In this document: positions 31,932 to 41,871 of the stretch, piece by piece
How positions within the stretch are numbered: position 1 is the stretch's first letter
Layout: the number at the start of each line of letters is the position of its first letter
DNA from: Seminavis robusta
Lineage: Eukaryota; Bacillariophyta; Bacillariophyceae; Naviculales; Naviculaceae
NCBI GenBank assembly: GCA_903772945.1
Contig: CAICTM010000278.1
Span: forward strand, 17,619 to 81,618
Length of the DNA: 64,000 bases
Direction of reading: 5' to 3'
Position numbers and translations under genes: made by a program
The notes under the pieces: generated by a model
Databases searched by the model: none
What the model saw: only the letters and a program-made list of their open reading frames with translations
What the model was told of the DNA's origin: nothing

Positions 31932-32645
31932 AACAAACCGGCTTACTTAGGGGCTTAGTTCCTCCCTCCTTGGAGGAATTCCTTTATTCCCGGAATTCCC
32001 CCATAATTCCTTGAGATTTAAAAGAGCCCATTCCTTAGTCGAGGAGCCAGGGAATTTACGTAGAGGGAATCAATGATTCCCGCAGGAATTCCTTGGAACA
32101 AAGGAATTCCCAGGAATTACCAGTGGTGGCTCCTGTAGCTGCTCTTGACAATGATGAGGATGATGATGATGAGGATGATGAAGAGGAGCTTCTAGCTCCT
32201 GTAGCCAAGAAGTCCAGGAACGCTTAGAAGGCATCATTGCCTCCATCAACTCTGAAATGGGTGGTGCCTATGCCTCTTGTTGAGGCTGTTCTATGGGCAC
32301 TTGTGGCCAAAATAGCATCTAGTTTAACCAAAGTAAAAGGAATCAGTGCAGGAATTCCTTTGGTGGAGGAACTCCCTCAACACTCCTTCTAGCTCTAATT
32401 GTAACATTCCTTGGGGGAATTCCTGCTCCTTGGAGGAGTCAAGGAATTCCTGCATTCCTGGAATATCCAGAGAGCTCAAAGGAATCCAAGGAATAAGGAG
32501 GGAGGAACTAAGCTTAGGGGTTGAGGCAGGGACCCAAGGTCGGAGGTCTGACCGAGGGCTTAAGAGAGGGCGCAAGCCCGACAGCCCGATGGTCAGGCCG
32601 GAGACCGATGGGGCACAGCCGGCCCTAAGTAGCAGGTTTGTTTTG
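31932..32645. mobile_element. outer inverted-repeat element, carrying a nested insertion
   Basis: An imperfect inverted repeat pairs 31932-31952 (AACAAACCGGCTTACTTAGGG) with the complement of 32623-32643 (read on the other strand as ACAAACCTGCTACTTAGGG), about 19 of 21 matching. The hAT-like element at 31954-32512 sits just inside the left arm. No transposase is present, so it would be a non-autonomous element if mobile at all. Target-site duplications for the outer element could not be identified. Confidence 0.45.
31954..32512. mobile_element. 559-bp non-autonomous hAT-like DNA transposon with 8-bp TSD
   Basis: The two ends are perfect 18-bp inverted repeats: CTTAGTTCCTCCCTCCTT at 31954-31971 and its complement at 32495-32512. 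The element is flanked by the perfect 8-bp direct repeat CTTAGGGG at 31946-31953 and 32513-32520. An 8-bp target-site duplication is the mark of the hAT superfamily. The interior has many GGAATTCC-type palindromes near both ends, as expected of sub-terminal transposase-binding repeats. The centre (about 32125-32226) has an open stretch encoding an Asp/Glu-rich peptide (DNDEDDDDEDDEEELL) ending APVAKKSRNA and a stop, without a start codon, perhaps a captured gene fragment. No transposase is encoded, so movement would need a helper element. Confidence 0.82.
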
Positions 32646-32660
32646 AAGGGAACGATAACG

Positions 32661-32743
32661 GCTGGTTTGTATTTGTAACCGCCGGTCTGTGTAGACCTCT
32701 GTAGAGGAGTACCACAGAACCAGGTCACAAATACAAAACCTGC
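32661..32743. repeat. foldback (inverted repeat) next to the transposon
   Basis: The left arm from 32661 (GCTGGTTTGTATTTGTAAC) pairs with the right arm ending at 32743 (GTCACAAATACAAAACCTGC), and the pairing continues inward through GGTCTGTG / CACAGAACC. It is a short hairpin-forming sequence, probably another MITE or part of the outer element. Confidence 0.6.
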
Positions 32744-32747
32744 CGGT

Positions 32748-33069
32748 TCGTTCCATGCTCTTCAGTTCCCGCGTTGCTCCCCAGCATCCTACTAAGAAAA
32801 TGCTGCCAACCTTCCAGACCTAAACGCCACCTGAAGCCGTCGTCTGAAGGTCTGTGCCCTCGGCTGCATGGGATGACGTAATAGAGGCTGCACGTGATGG
32901 TCGGCCTGCTTAGTACAAGGAACTCTGGATCATGGATAGGATGTACAGTAACGGGCGGCCTTGAGATCTTCTTACGCACTTGTCCTTGTAGACAGTGCCC
33001 CATTGAGGGACAGCCGAACTCACAGAGTTGTCATTTATCATCACTTATCTATAGTTTTACTCCGTAGCG
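32748..33069. other. intergenic, no gene seen
   Basis: A 92-codon minus-strand ORF overlaps here but has no recognisable motif, so it is not called. Confidence 0.4.
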
Positions 33070-34281
33070 CTACTTCTGCTGAATTGTGAATTTTCCTCGT
33101 ACATTTCGCGTAGATGTGAAGCGACATTGGATGCTCCCATCAGAGAGCACTTCTCCTCGTACGGTGACAGAAAACCGGAGCCCGTACCTTTCAATCCATC
33201 GTACTTTGTTCTCCTTCCAAGCCCCCGACACAGAATATCGCCCATCTTCAGAATCGAATCCATCTCCGGAGATCTCTCCGTCAGAGTAGAACTTCAAATC
33301 GGATTGGACCTGCTGGTTCATGCCGTCAGATTCGCGTGTAGTGCCAACGTAGGAACCACTGCATGGTGGCGGGAACGTTTCGATCTCTGTTGCCGCAGCT
33401 TTGGTCTCTCCGCCTGTACTTTGCAAGAACTCGTCGTCAAAGTTTCTCTCCCATTCAGAATTCCACTCTTCTTCCAAGGCAATCAGCCCGACAAACCCGA
33501 CTGCTCCCGCCACGATACTGGGAGCGACCCAGTTCTGCCAGTTGCGGTTGCTTGTCAATCGCCTGGATGCTGGATACTGAAAGACTTTGCCACCACCTAC
33601 CATATCGGTCTTGAAACTGCACGAACCCTCTTGGACATCATTGACAACTCCAGGTACGTAGTTCCCGCGCCAGTCGTCGACCAGAACGTCCACCACCTCA
33701 CCTTCGACGGGGAGATCGGCGCAGGCATTAGGATCGAAAGGTCGAAGCTGGACCATGCGGTTGGCCTCGCGACGGTTAGGTCGACGATATGGATCATACT
33801 CGGGTTGGTCGAAGGTTGACATTGAGCCGCTGTAGTGACTGTGACCACCACCGCCGCCGCCATGACCACCACCGCCTCCCTTGGCTTGAACAGGAGAGAC
33901 CATGAGCATCCACAACAATAGCGACACGGAAAGAGCGGCTTGGACATGTTTTTCATCTACCAAACCGTCTTGGTTGGCGTCTAGTGCAGTCGTGACAATA
34001 AAGGCGAGATCGTGAAAGTCTACTTTACCATCCTTATTGATGTCGAGACACTTCCAAGGAAAGGGCATTTCTGTTTTGGAATCGGTGACAGCGAAAACCT
34101 CATCCTGGGGATGGCCCTCATTGACAAATCGAAGCTGCGACGACGAGGAACTGCTTCCGACTCCAAGGGGGAAAACAACCGTTGCAACGGGAACGAAGGA
34201 GAGGGTCGGAGCAGCCAAACAACAACAGAGGATCAATGAAGCAATCATCGTGCGCTTCTCTTGTTTTTTTTTGTGGATCAT
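33070..34281 (-). CDS. EF-hand protein with plastid-type leader and membrane segments
   Basis: The frame holds 403 residues from the ATG at 34281; the ATG at 34248 (MIASLILCCCLAAP) gives a cleaner signal peptide and may be the real start. The leader ends TLSFVP, similar to the ASAFAP plastid-import motif. Two EF-hand loops follow, D-I-N-K-D-G-K-V-D-F-H-D and D-A-N-Q-D-G-L-V-D-E-K-H; the first has good calcium ligands, the second lacks part of the terminal acidic position. A second hydrophobic stretch ends SPVQA, resembling a lumenal cleavage site, before a Gly/His-rich run. Another membrane segment (WVAPSIVAGAVGFVGLIAL) precedes a C-terminal beta-rich domain (GSYVGTTRESDG...GRYSVSGAWKENKVRWIERYG, read in parts). 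A calcium-responsive plastid membrane protein is inferred. No named family is recognised beyond the EF-hands. Confidence 0.8.
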   Translation of the reverse strand: MIHKKKQEKRTMIASLILCCCLAAPTLSFVPVATVVFPLGVGSSSSSSQLRFVNEGHPQDEVFAVTDSKTEMPFPWKCLDINKDGKVDFHDLAFIVTTALDANQDGLVDEKHVQAALSVSLLLWMLMVSPVQAKGGGGGHGGGGGGHSHYSGSMSTFDQPEYDPYRRPNRREANRMVQLRPFDPNACADLPVEGEVVDVLVDDWRGNYVPGVVNDVQEGSCSFKTDMVGGGKVFQYPASRRLTSNRNWQNWVAPSIVAGAVGFVGLIALEEEWNSEWERNFDDEFLQSTGGETKAAATEIETFPPPCSGSYVGTTRESDGMNQQVQSDLKFYSDGEISGDGFDSEDGRYSVSGAWKENKVRWIERYGLRFSVTVRGEVLSDGSIQCRFTSTRNVRGKFTIQQK

Positions 34282-34722
34282 GTCATGATCTTGTAATGAG
34301 CACGTTAGGGGGAGATCCTGGAGACGCTGCGTCTCAGTCGTGGTACCGGTACATGCACCGCCTTCACGTCTAAACTCAATGCCACGTGTTATTCGTCACC
34401 AGACCTCTTCGAGCCAGATCGAGATTTGGTGAGGATGTTTGCCGTATATCGTGTGCAAGCCACCCCTAGCCCCTCTACCAGGCATTATCCTTTATTCACA
34501 AGTACGAGGTTATTCTTAGCTAAAAGAAAAGCATTTGCACAACTAAAAATTGTGATGTGGCGGCTGTGGGCCTTGCTTGATCCTCGCAGTGGCCAGGCGC
34601 TGAAGCTCTTGGTTTGGCAATCGACGAGGAGAGATATGATGTCATCTATGGCTGCTAGTGTGTTTCTGGAGATGTACAGTTTAGCATAATGTTCCTACTT
34701 TACACCCATCACAAATCAAGTG
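34282..34722. other. intergenic, no gene seen
   Basis: This is upstream of the EF-hand gene and downstream of the channel gene. Only short, featureless ORFs are present. Confidence 0.5.
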
Positions 34723-37028
34723 CTACCAGGTACCAGAGCTAGACGAAACAAAGCTGGTCACACTCGGCTCGTCATGCTCAAGTTCGGTGTCTGGCAAAGG
34801 AAAAGTCAACGATGAAGAACCGGATGTCCACGACCTACGAAGTATTGACCGAGGTCCTGCTGCATCCAGGTCTGTCGATGAGTTGCTAGCATGCTTGGAA
34901 ACAGTCCGAAAGGTCTTGCCACTGCCTCTGCTTCCGTCGGAAAGGCTTCGTAGGAATCCCTTGACGCCGGGCCCCTTTGTCATAAAGGTGGCAGCATGGC
35001 TGCGATTGCCATCGTTATCGGCTTTGCTTGTCAAGGGTGTCATTTCCTCCACCAAGACATCTGCAAAGCTGACCTTGCTGTTCTGCATCCTGGCCAGTTC
35101 CTCGAGACCAAAAGAGGCATCGCTCGGTCTAGTCCCTTTTGGATCATGGCTGCTGTTGGAAAACACCAGATCGTTGGCAAAACTGACATTGGATTGGCTC
35201 TTTTGGGTACGGTCACTGTCACGATGGTGGTGGCTGCTGCCACGATGGTGGTGGCTGCTTGGTTCTTGCCACCTTTTCATTGCCATGGAGTGCCGAGTTT
35301 CTTCGGCAAAGCTAGCAATGCTTTCTCTGGCGGTGTGACTTGTCTCATCATCATCTGTAGTTGTACCATATTTACCGGTGGCCTGGCTGCTGACTGACCG
35401 CCCAAAGTTGGCCCTCAAGTGGAAGAAGATGCTGCGTTCCGATGATGCCAACAAGTGATCCACGGATATCTGTTCACTTTGATACTCAAAAGGATTGTTC
35501 AGTACCATGATGGACAGGAACAGGGTTCGAACCGCCACGGTCAAGACAAAGACCGAATATATAGTCAAGGGCTGGAAGCAAGGAAGGATCAAGGATTCCG
35601 TATTCACCGTGTCCCTTCCAACACAGACAAAGCTCCCAAAGGGTTCTCCTAGAATAACCATGAGCATGAAAATGGTCATGGCCACACCAGGACGACATCC
35701 CGATAAAAGTTGGGTTGATTGAGGACGTAGCAATTCTCGTGATTCTCGCATGCCTTTTGGAGGGGCGCCAGTTGGCTGTAGGCTGGAGTATATGTGTATG
35801 CCAGACTAAAGGGCTCGGAAGAATTCCCCTTTGCATTGGTGGTGCTGTACAGCAAGTCCATGACGGCATTGGACAACCAACTCAATACAACTGCCATGGG
35901 CAAGTCATGTTGAATGTTGGGACCAACGTCATCCAGTTCCTCTTGAGTGAGCAATCCCAGTTGATCGTGGAGTGTTTCCTTGACACTCAAGTTTTGTAGT
36001 TTTTGTGAAGTTGTCAGGTAGGTCATGGCATGTATGCAGTTGAGATATCGGTATATCTTGTGCAATTTGAATCTCATCATGTCAATCTCCGCCTGCGATA
36101 GCAGCGTGGGATGATGGGCTGGATTCTTAATGGCACCTCCACAAAGCATGGCCACGGAATGAAGTCCATGTTGAATATCATGACAATTCTGCAACCATCC
36201 CCTCCATCGAGCGGCAACAAAGGCAACATACCCGGTCAGTACAAAGAGTGTCAAGTATAGATAGTCGAACCGGATCCGGGTGTAGATTTCCGTGAATCGT
36301 TGGGACCGTTCGGTCATGGTGTCTGATTCGTAGTATCCCTGTTCGACACAAAACTCTCCATGACTGTGCTGCAGCCACACATAGGTACTAATGCCCGAGG
36401 CAAAAAGTCCCCATCCCAGAGAACTCCATACAATGGCATAAATGTATTGGGTGGAGAGGATGTGTCCCAGATTACTAATCATGCCCCATGCGGAAAAGGA
36501 GTAGGACCCAATACCATATTTTTTGGGTGTGTATTCTCGGCCCTGTGGTGCTTCTGGAAGTTGCACCGTAGGATTGCAAAGGTCTTTGGAAAAGTTGGAA
36601 AAGAGTCTCACCTTGTTGCGTGTATTGGTGGTTGTGAAAATGTCCTTTTTTCGGTCTTGTGTCTGTTGTATTCGTAGATTGATTTCTTCCGGGCTCAATG
36701 GTTGGTGTTGGTGTTTGCAATGTTGGGATTGATACTATTTTACGTTGCGTCGATACTCCTTGACCTTTTGAAGGTACCGTGCCACCATGGTTCCAACCGA
36801 CGTCCGTGAGATGGAAATGTCACCGTAGGCAATCAGGATAACTCCCGCAGTGAGCATGGTCCACATGAGCCTCCAGCAACACGAAGTGCAGGCACCTCCA
36901 TTTTCTGGTGATGTGTCAGTGGCATGGGCATCCCAACAGTCTTCGGGGTGATAGCAAGGTCGAAAGGCCGGGCATTCATCAGGATGGAAGGAAGACCAGG
37001 AGGGTGCGAATGTATTTGTAGCTGCCAT
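34723..37028 (-). CDS. bestrophin-like anion channel, apparent frameshift
   Basis: The best model is exon 37028-36757, a 63-bp intron (donor GTATCG, acceptor TTGAG) and exon 36693-34723. Early residues include a Cys-rich tail and one membrane helix (LMWTMLTAGVILIAYG). The channel body shows the bestrophin order: GWGLFASGIS, then FVLTGYVAFVAARWRGWLQ with the R-W-x-x-W element, YRYLNCIHAMTYLTTSQKLQ, LLTQEEL, a helix starting FYRDVVLVW, and the C-terminal INPFG-like marker NNPFEYQSEQISVDHLLAS before a roughly 200-residue Ser-rich cytosolic tail with SFA repeats. Near 35675 the frame must change by one base: DVVLVWP ends in TGA while TIFMLMVILGEPF continues in another frame, and the two together make one membrane helix. 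No good intron fits, so a 1-nt deletion (assembly or real) is most likely. Bestrophins conduct chloride or bicarbonate; in algae some feed the pyrenoid. Family call moderate. Confidence 0.68.
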
Positions 37029-37191
37029 TATTGGTATATCCAAGCAAAGGTGGTTCTATGGTTGTTGGATTGTGAGAACAATCAACTAGAATGGCTGTCT
37101 ACGGTTCTATGGTTCATCTTTGCAAGTACAGTAACTGATGGATGCTGTGTTCCAAGTCTTCCTGTACATGGATGGAATATCTCCAGTGTCA

Positions 37192-37229
37192 TTGGTCTTC
37201 TTCCTCGTCGTGGAAACTGGGTTGTGAGT
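37192..37229 (+). repeat. direct repeat, left copy
   Basis: The core reads TTGGTCTTCTTCCTCGTCGT then GGAAACTG-G-GTTGTGAGT. It is matched at 37887-37925 with one difference (A for G). Weaker similarity (AACCTTT...AAGGATAAC-type and CACTCAC) continues for about 60 bases downstream of both copies. Confidence 0.75.
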
Positions 37230-37886
37230 AACGTACCCTTAACCTTTACTGTTAGGGATAACCAAGAAGGCACTCACCACCGAGTGAGTCGACTTGACAT
37301 GAAAGGCCTTAATTAAGCTTGGTCCGAAGCGCTACATTGTAGAGCATCACAGGAAGGTGAAAGAAGAGGTAGCACCGATATCGTAACCAAAAGACTAAAA
37401 GGCAGGGTGCGGGGAGCCCGATGATATCTTAATCGCCGAACTTGGATCACTGGCCCAGGGAGCGTTCCTCCGGCTCACCATCAGTGATATACCGTATCGT
37501 ACCGGTAACACCACTATGACTGACTCTCTCGGCACCGATTGGAGAGCAAGGCCAACCCCCACTTTTGCACCATGGTGATCACATGCCGGAACGCCAAAAA
37601 CGCTGGGAACAGACTAGCAATAAGAGAGAGAAAGGGTGGTGCAGTGGATCAACCAACAACAAGAATGACAGCCATGTTAGACATACATGTGATGACTGCC
37701 GGCCGAAGCAGCTCCCACACCATGGCTGGTGCCACCAACCCCAGGAGACGACTCCATGACACCCTGCCGTATAGTGACTATGGTACACTCAGGCACTGTA
37801 GGAGCTACATGTACGGGTGTACGGGTACGGTCCCAGCGTCATCGCTCGTGTTGAAAGCACGTTATCGTATCCTTCTGGAACGTGTT

Positions 37887-37925
37887 ATTGGTCTTCTTCC
37901 TCGTCGTGGAAACTGAGTTGTGAGT
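37887..37925 (+). repeat. direct repeat, right copy
   Basis: This is the partner of 37192-37229. The spacing between copies is about 695 bp, similar to a small element with terminal direct repeats. Confidence 0.75.
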
Positions 37926-38185
37926 CATCTTTCCTTTTTTAACCTTTTTAAAATGCTAGTATTAAGGATAACAAACACGTCACTCACGACTCCACAAAGA
38001 ACGACGGCGACCATGGGCGAAGGACACCACAAGAACGCACAAAGTCAAGCCTCATCATTCTTTGTCTCTACTGTTGGATTGAGCTGTCAACTGAAGAAGA
38101 ACAAGAACAAGAACAAGCAGCAGAGACTATTCTAAGCCCAAGGACCTGAGAGCTTTTGCTAGTATATTTTGATTTGGTCTTGATC

Positions 38186-41100
38186 ATGTCGAGTTTGGGT
38201 ATCTTGAGGCTCTTGGCGCAACGCCGCGTTGCCCACGGTCACGGTCATGGCAGCTATGGAAGATATCTTTCTCTTTCCAAGCATCCCAAATATACTACCA
38301 GTACTACTACTAGTAGTGTATCTTATGGCCTAAGAAGCTTTTCGTCCAAGACTGAGGAAGACAAGAAGATGACTGCTGAGCCCACCCGGAATGCTACCCC
38401 TATACCCCCGGATAGATATACCCAACCCACAGCCGATACCAGTAGCTTCATGGCTGGTTTTGGTAACAGTCTACAGAATTTCTCCCTGTTCAACTTTCAG
38501 TTTCCATTGCGAGAACCAGAAGAAGGAAGTGGATTTGACAACTTTTTGAAGCGCAATAAGCTAGGAGGTTCTGATGCTAGCAATACCAATAACAATAAGA
38601 AGAAGGGTGAAAGTGAAGGTGAAAGTGATGGCAAAAAAGATAAAGACCAAGACAAAAACTACAAGAGTTCAGGTGGAGGGGGGAATGACAACAAGAACAA
38701 CAATAACAACAATGATGATGGTGACAATGGCAATCTGGTCATTATCACTACCATGATGTTGGTGGTGGCAGCCATCATGTCTTCATCTTCCGGAAGAGAC
38801 CAATCCAGCAGAGACAACAACAGCAATAACAGCAGCAATCAGCATTCGTACAGTACCAATTCTACGGCAGACAGTCCTTCTGCTTCTACCAGTGGTGGTA
38901 TGAGTGCTGCCGCAGGAAGAGTCTTTGGAAACAACAACAGCAACAACAAACACATTGCCAATCATTTGGATCTCACATGGGGAGAATTCCTCAAACTCCT
39001 CGAACACGATGCCGTTTTCAAGATTGTCATTCATCAGGGACAAGCTGGAAATGACGATCATCATGCCAGTACACGGGCACGAGTCTACATGAAACCCGGC
39101 GTCAATCTAGATTCGGTCCTCCTCTCTGGAACAACCGCCGACGTGATGCCCGATGACAATGAATGGTCTACTGGAGGTGACACTAACAACACTACTACTA
39201 GCAATAATAATCCGGAATGGTCGTCCACGAATGGCTTAACGACAACAACCGCATCCAACAACCACAACAATACACCCCTCATTTATCGAAACTTGCGCAT
39301 TGGATCGGCACAATCGTTGGAGCGCAAGTTAGAAGAAGCCCAACGAGCACTGGGACGAAGTCCCCAACAAGATATCCCCGTCCAATATCAAGTGGACAGT
39401 AGTGTCGCTACGGAATTATTGGGATTGTTGCCATGGATTTTATTGAGTGGATTCCTCGTGGCATCGTTTCGAGGTGCCGCCGGACGCATGGGTGGTGTCG
39501 GTGCTACTGGCTCGTCGGGCAGCGGCGGCATGTTTGGCATGGGCAAGAGTACGGCACAAAAATTCACCAAGGAAATGAATATCAATATTGGATTTGCCGA
39601 TGTCGCCGGATGTGACGAAGCCAAACGAGAAATCAAAGAGTTTGTCGAATTCTTGCAAACGCCCGATCGATTCACACAGTTGGGAGCCAAAATACCAAAG
39701 GGCGCTCTCTTGGCGGGGCCACCTGGAACGGGTGAGTACTGACTGAAATGAAATGAAATGAAATGAAATGAAATATGTACAAGTCGGGAAGGAAAAAGAT
39801 TTGATGCCCGTTGGTTGGATTGGAGTGCTCACCGCGTTTGTTGTTGTGCTGTTGTTTCTTGTCACTCGCTATACGTCTCCATCGTCTCTTCATCTCCAGG
39901 AAAGACCCTGTTGGCCAAGGCGGTGGCTGGAGAATCTGGAGTTCCCTTTTACTCATTGGCGGGAAGTGAATTCTTGGGTACGTACATCATGTCTAAAGTG
40001 TGCCGTCAGCGGGGCTGGCTGCCCAAGTCGCAATGGCCGTGTCCTGTCAATGTGATTGTCTCGTGCTGACAACCCCCTTCTTTCCTAATCGCAACGCCTT
40101 GCTTGCTTGTTCTACTGTACTATAGAAATGTTTGTGGGTGTTGGACCCTCCCGTGTCCGTGATTTGTTTCGAGAGGCACGAGAGAATGCCCCCTGCATCA
40201 TTTTCATTGATGAGATTGACTCGATTGGAAGAAAGAGGGGCAAATCTTCTGCCATGGGAGGAAACGATGAACGCGAAAATACTCTCAATCAGCTCTTGGT
40301 GGAAATGGATGGGTTTGATCCTAGCGCGGGGGTAGTGTGCCTTGCCGGTACAAACAGAGATGATATTCTGGATCCAGCATTGACTCGGCCTGGACGATTT
40401 GATCGAAAGATCCAAGTGGATCTGCCCGATATTCAAGGTCGCAAGGAAATCTTTCAGGTGCATTTGAAAAAGATTACACTTGTGGAAGGAATGGGACCAG
40501 TCATCAGTCCAGATGCCAAAAGTGACGACAACAGTGATAACGACAAGGAAGAACCAGAAATGACACCAGAACAACGACAAGCCATTGATAACGTGGCCTC
40601 ACGATTGGCTGGACTGACGCCAGGTTTTTCTGGAGCTGATATTGCCAACATTTGTAATGAAGCGGCCATTGTCGCGGCCCGTCGCAATGCCGACTCTGTC
40701 ATTATGGACGACTTTGAAAAAGCCACGGATCGTGTCATTGGTGGATTGGAATCCAACCGAATCATGTCCAAAGAAGAACGTAGCATTGTGGCCTACCATG
40801 AAGCTGGTCACGCGGTGGCCGGCTGGTTCTTGGAACATGCGGATCCACTCTTGAAGGTCACCATCATTCCCCGGGCCAGTGGAGCTCTTGGTTTTGCTCA
40901 GTACTTGCCCAAGGAAGTAAACTTGCGAACCCAAGATCAAATCATGGACATTGTAGCCATGGCATTGGCAGGGCGTGCCGCCGAAGAGGTATTCTTTGGC
41001 AGTGTCACCACGGGAGCATCGGATGATTTGCGCCGTGTCACACAAATGGTCTACAGCACCATTCAGTTGTACGGTATGAACGATCGGTTAGGTCAACTGG

Positions 41101-41456
41101 CATTCCCCAAGGATCCAACCGCCATGTGGGAAGAACGTCGGTATTCGGAAAAGACGGCCAAGGCCATGGACGAAGAAGCCAAACACATTGTGGACCAGGC
41201 ATACGAGCGAACCTTGGCCCTCATGAGAGAGCGCAAGGATGAAGTAGACAAGGTTGCCAAGTTGTTGCTGGAGAAAGAGACCGTCAATCATGATGAGATT
41301 TATGATTTGATTGGAGCACGACCGTTTGGAGGCGACAAGAACTATGAAGAGTATGTCTCGCGACGTCAGGCCGAGAGGAAGCAAAAGGCCGGCGACGCAG
41401 CTGAGGGTGAAGCTACCGACGATGCCAATGCCCCGAACCTGAACCCTTCGTTTTAA
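38186..41456 (+). CDS. ftsH: mitochondrial AAA+ metalloprotease, FtsH/m-AAA type
   Basis: Exons 38186-39731, 39900-39977 and 40126-41456 (introns 168 and 148 bp, GT-AG, in phase) encode 984 residues. The ATG at 38186 starts a basic, Arg/His/Ser-rich presequence ([20 protein letters not shown]) typical of mitochondrial import. Two membrane segments ([32 protein letters not shown]) flank an intermembrane-space domain interrupted by Asn/Ser-rich runs. The AAA+ module follows with Walker A GPPGTGKT split by intron 1, Walker [10 protein letters not shown], and the SRH ending LTRPGRFDR. The M41 protease has the zinc site [13 protein letters not shown], with the third ligand expected in the ASDDLRR segment. 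The layout and the [15 protein letters not shown]-type block match AFG3/Yta10 m-AAA proteases of the inner membrane, which degrade misfolded inner-membrane proteins and mature others. All catalytic motifs are intact. Confidence 0.95.
39747..39774 (+). repeat. (AAATG)n microsatellite in intron 1 of the protease gene
   Basis: About five head-to-tail copies of GAAAT lie just after the 5' splice site. Confidence 0.8.
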
Positions 41457-41871
41457 GGAATCTTTGGTTGCATGGCTGGGCGAAGTAGGTAGCTACTTCC
41501 AGCTAGCGTAACATTTATAGAGGAACTCCATATCAAGATCAGACTATCGGGACTGGCTTGGCGAAAGTTGCAGGAGAATGCAGAACCTCACAATAGCCTA
41601 GTTGCGAAGGACCTGAAGCTACGCAGAAGGAGTAGGGACAATTGTACTGGTTACGCACGTATCTGTAAATTATCTGTTTCTAATATTAGAGATTACGCAC
41701 TTGCTACTGGAAAAGCTTTCTGTTGCTTGCCTGAGAAAAGGAAGAAGAAGCGAGGGAAACTGTTTGCCATGAAGGATGAGGAGAAGGAAACTGCAGCACA
41801 ACTAACTGTTGCGCGGAAGCCAGCTTTCTCATGATATATATATGGCCTGGACTGATCTGTGAGTCAGCCTC
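41457..41871. other. intergenic between convergent genes
   Basis: 3' flanks only. An 88-codon ORF at 41568-41834 is Lys/Arg-rich, with no motif, and is not called. Confidence 0.5.

Larger units (their letters stand above)
37029..38185. other. divergent intergenic region with a direct repeat pair
   Basis: This is promoter space for the channel (-) and the protease (+), but also holds a near-perfect direct repeat (37192-37229 and 37887-37925) flanking about 660 bp of non-coding DNA, which suggests remains of a mobile element. ORFs of 125-130 codons here contain the repeat and are not called as genes. Confidence 0.5.

Noticed and set aside
35505-35545. GGGTTCGAACC-like sequence resembling a tRNA T-loop
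   Set aside because: It lies inside the channel coding sequence, and no acceptor or anticodon stems can be built around it. I found no tRNA, rRNA or CRISPR array in the window.
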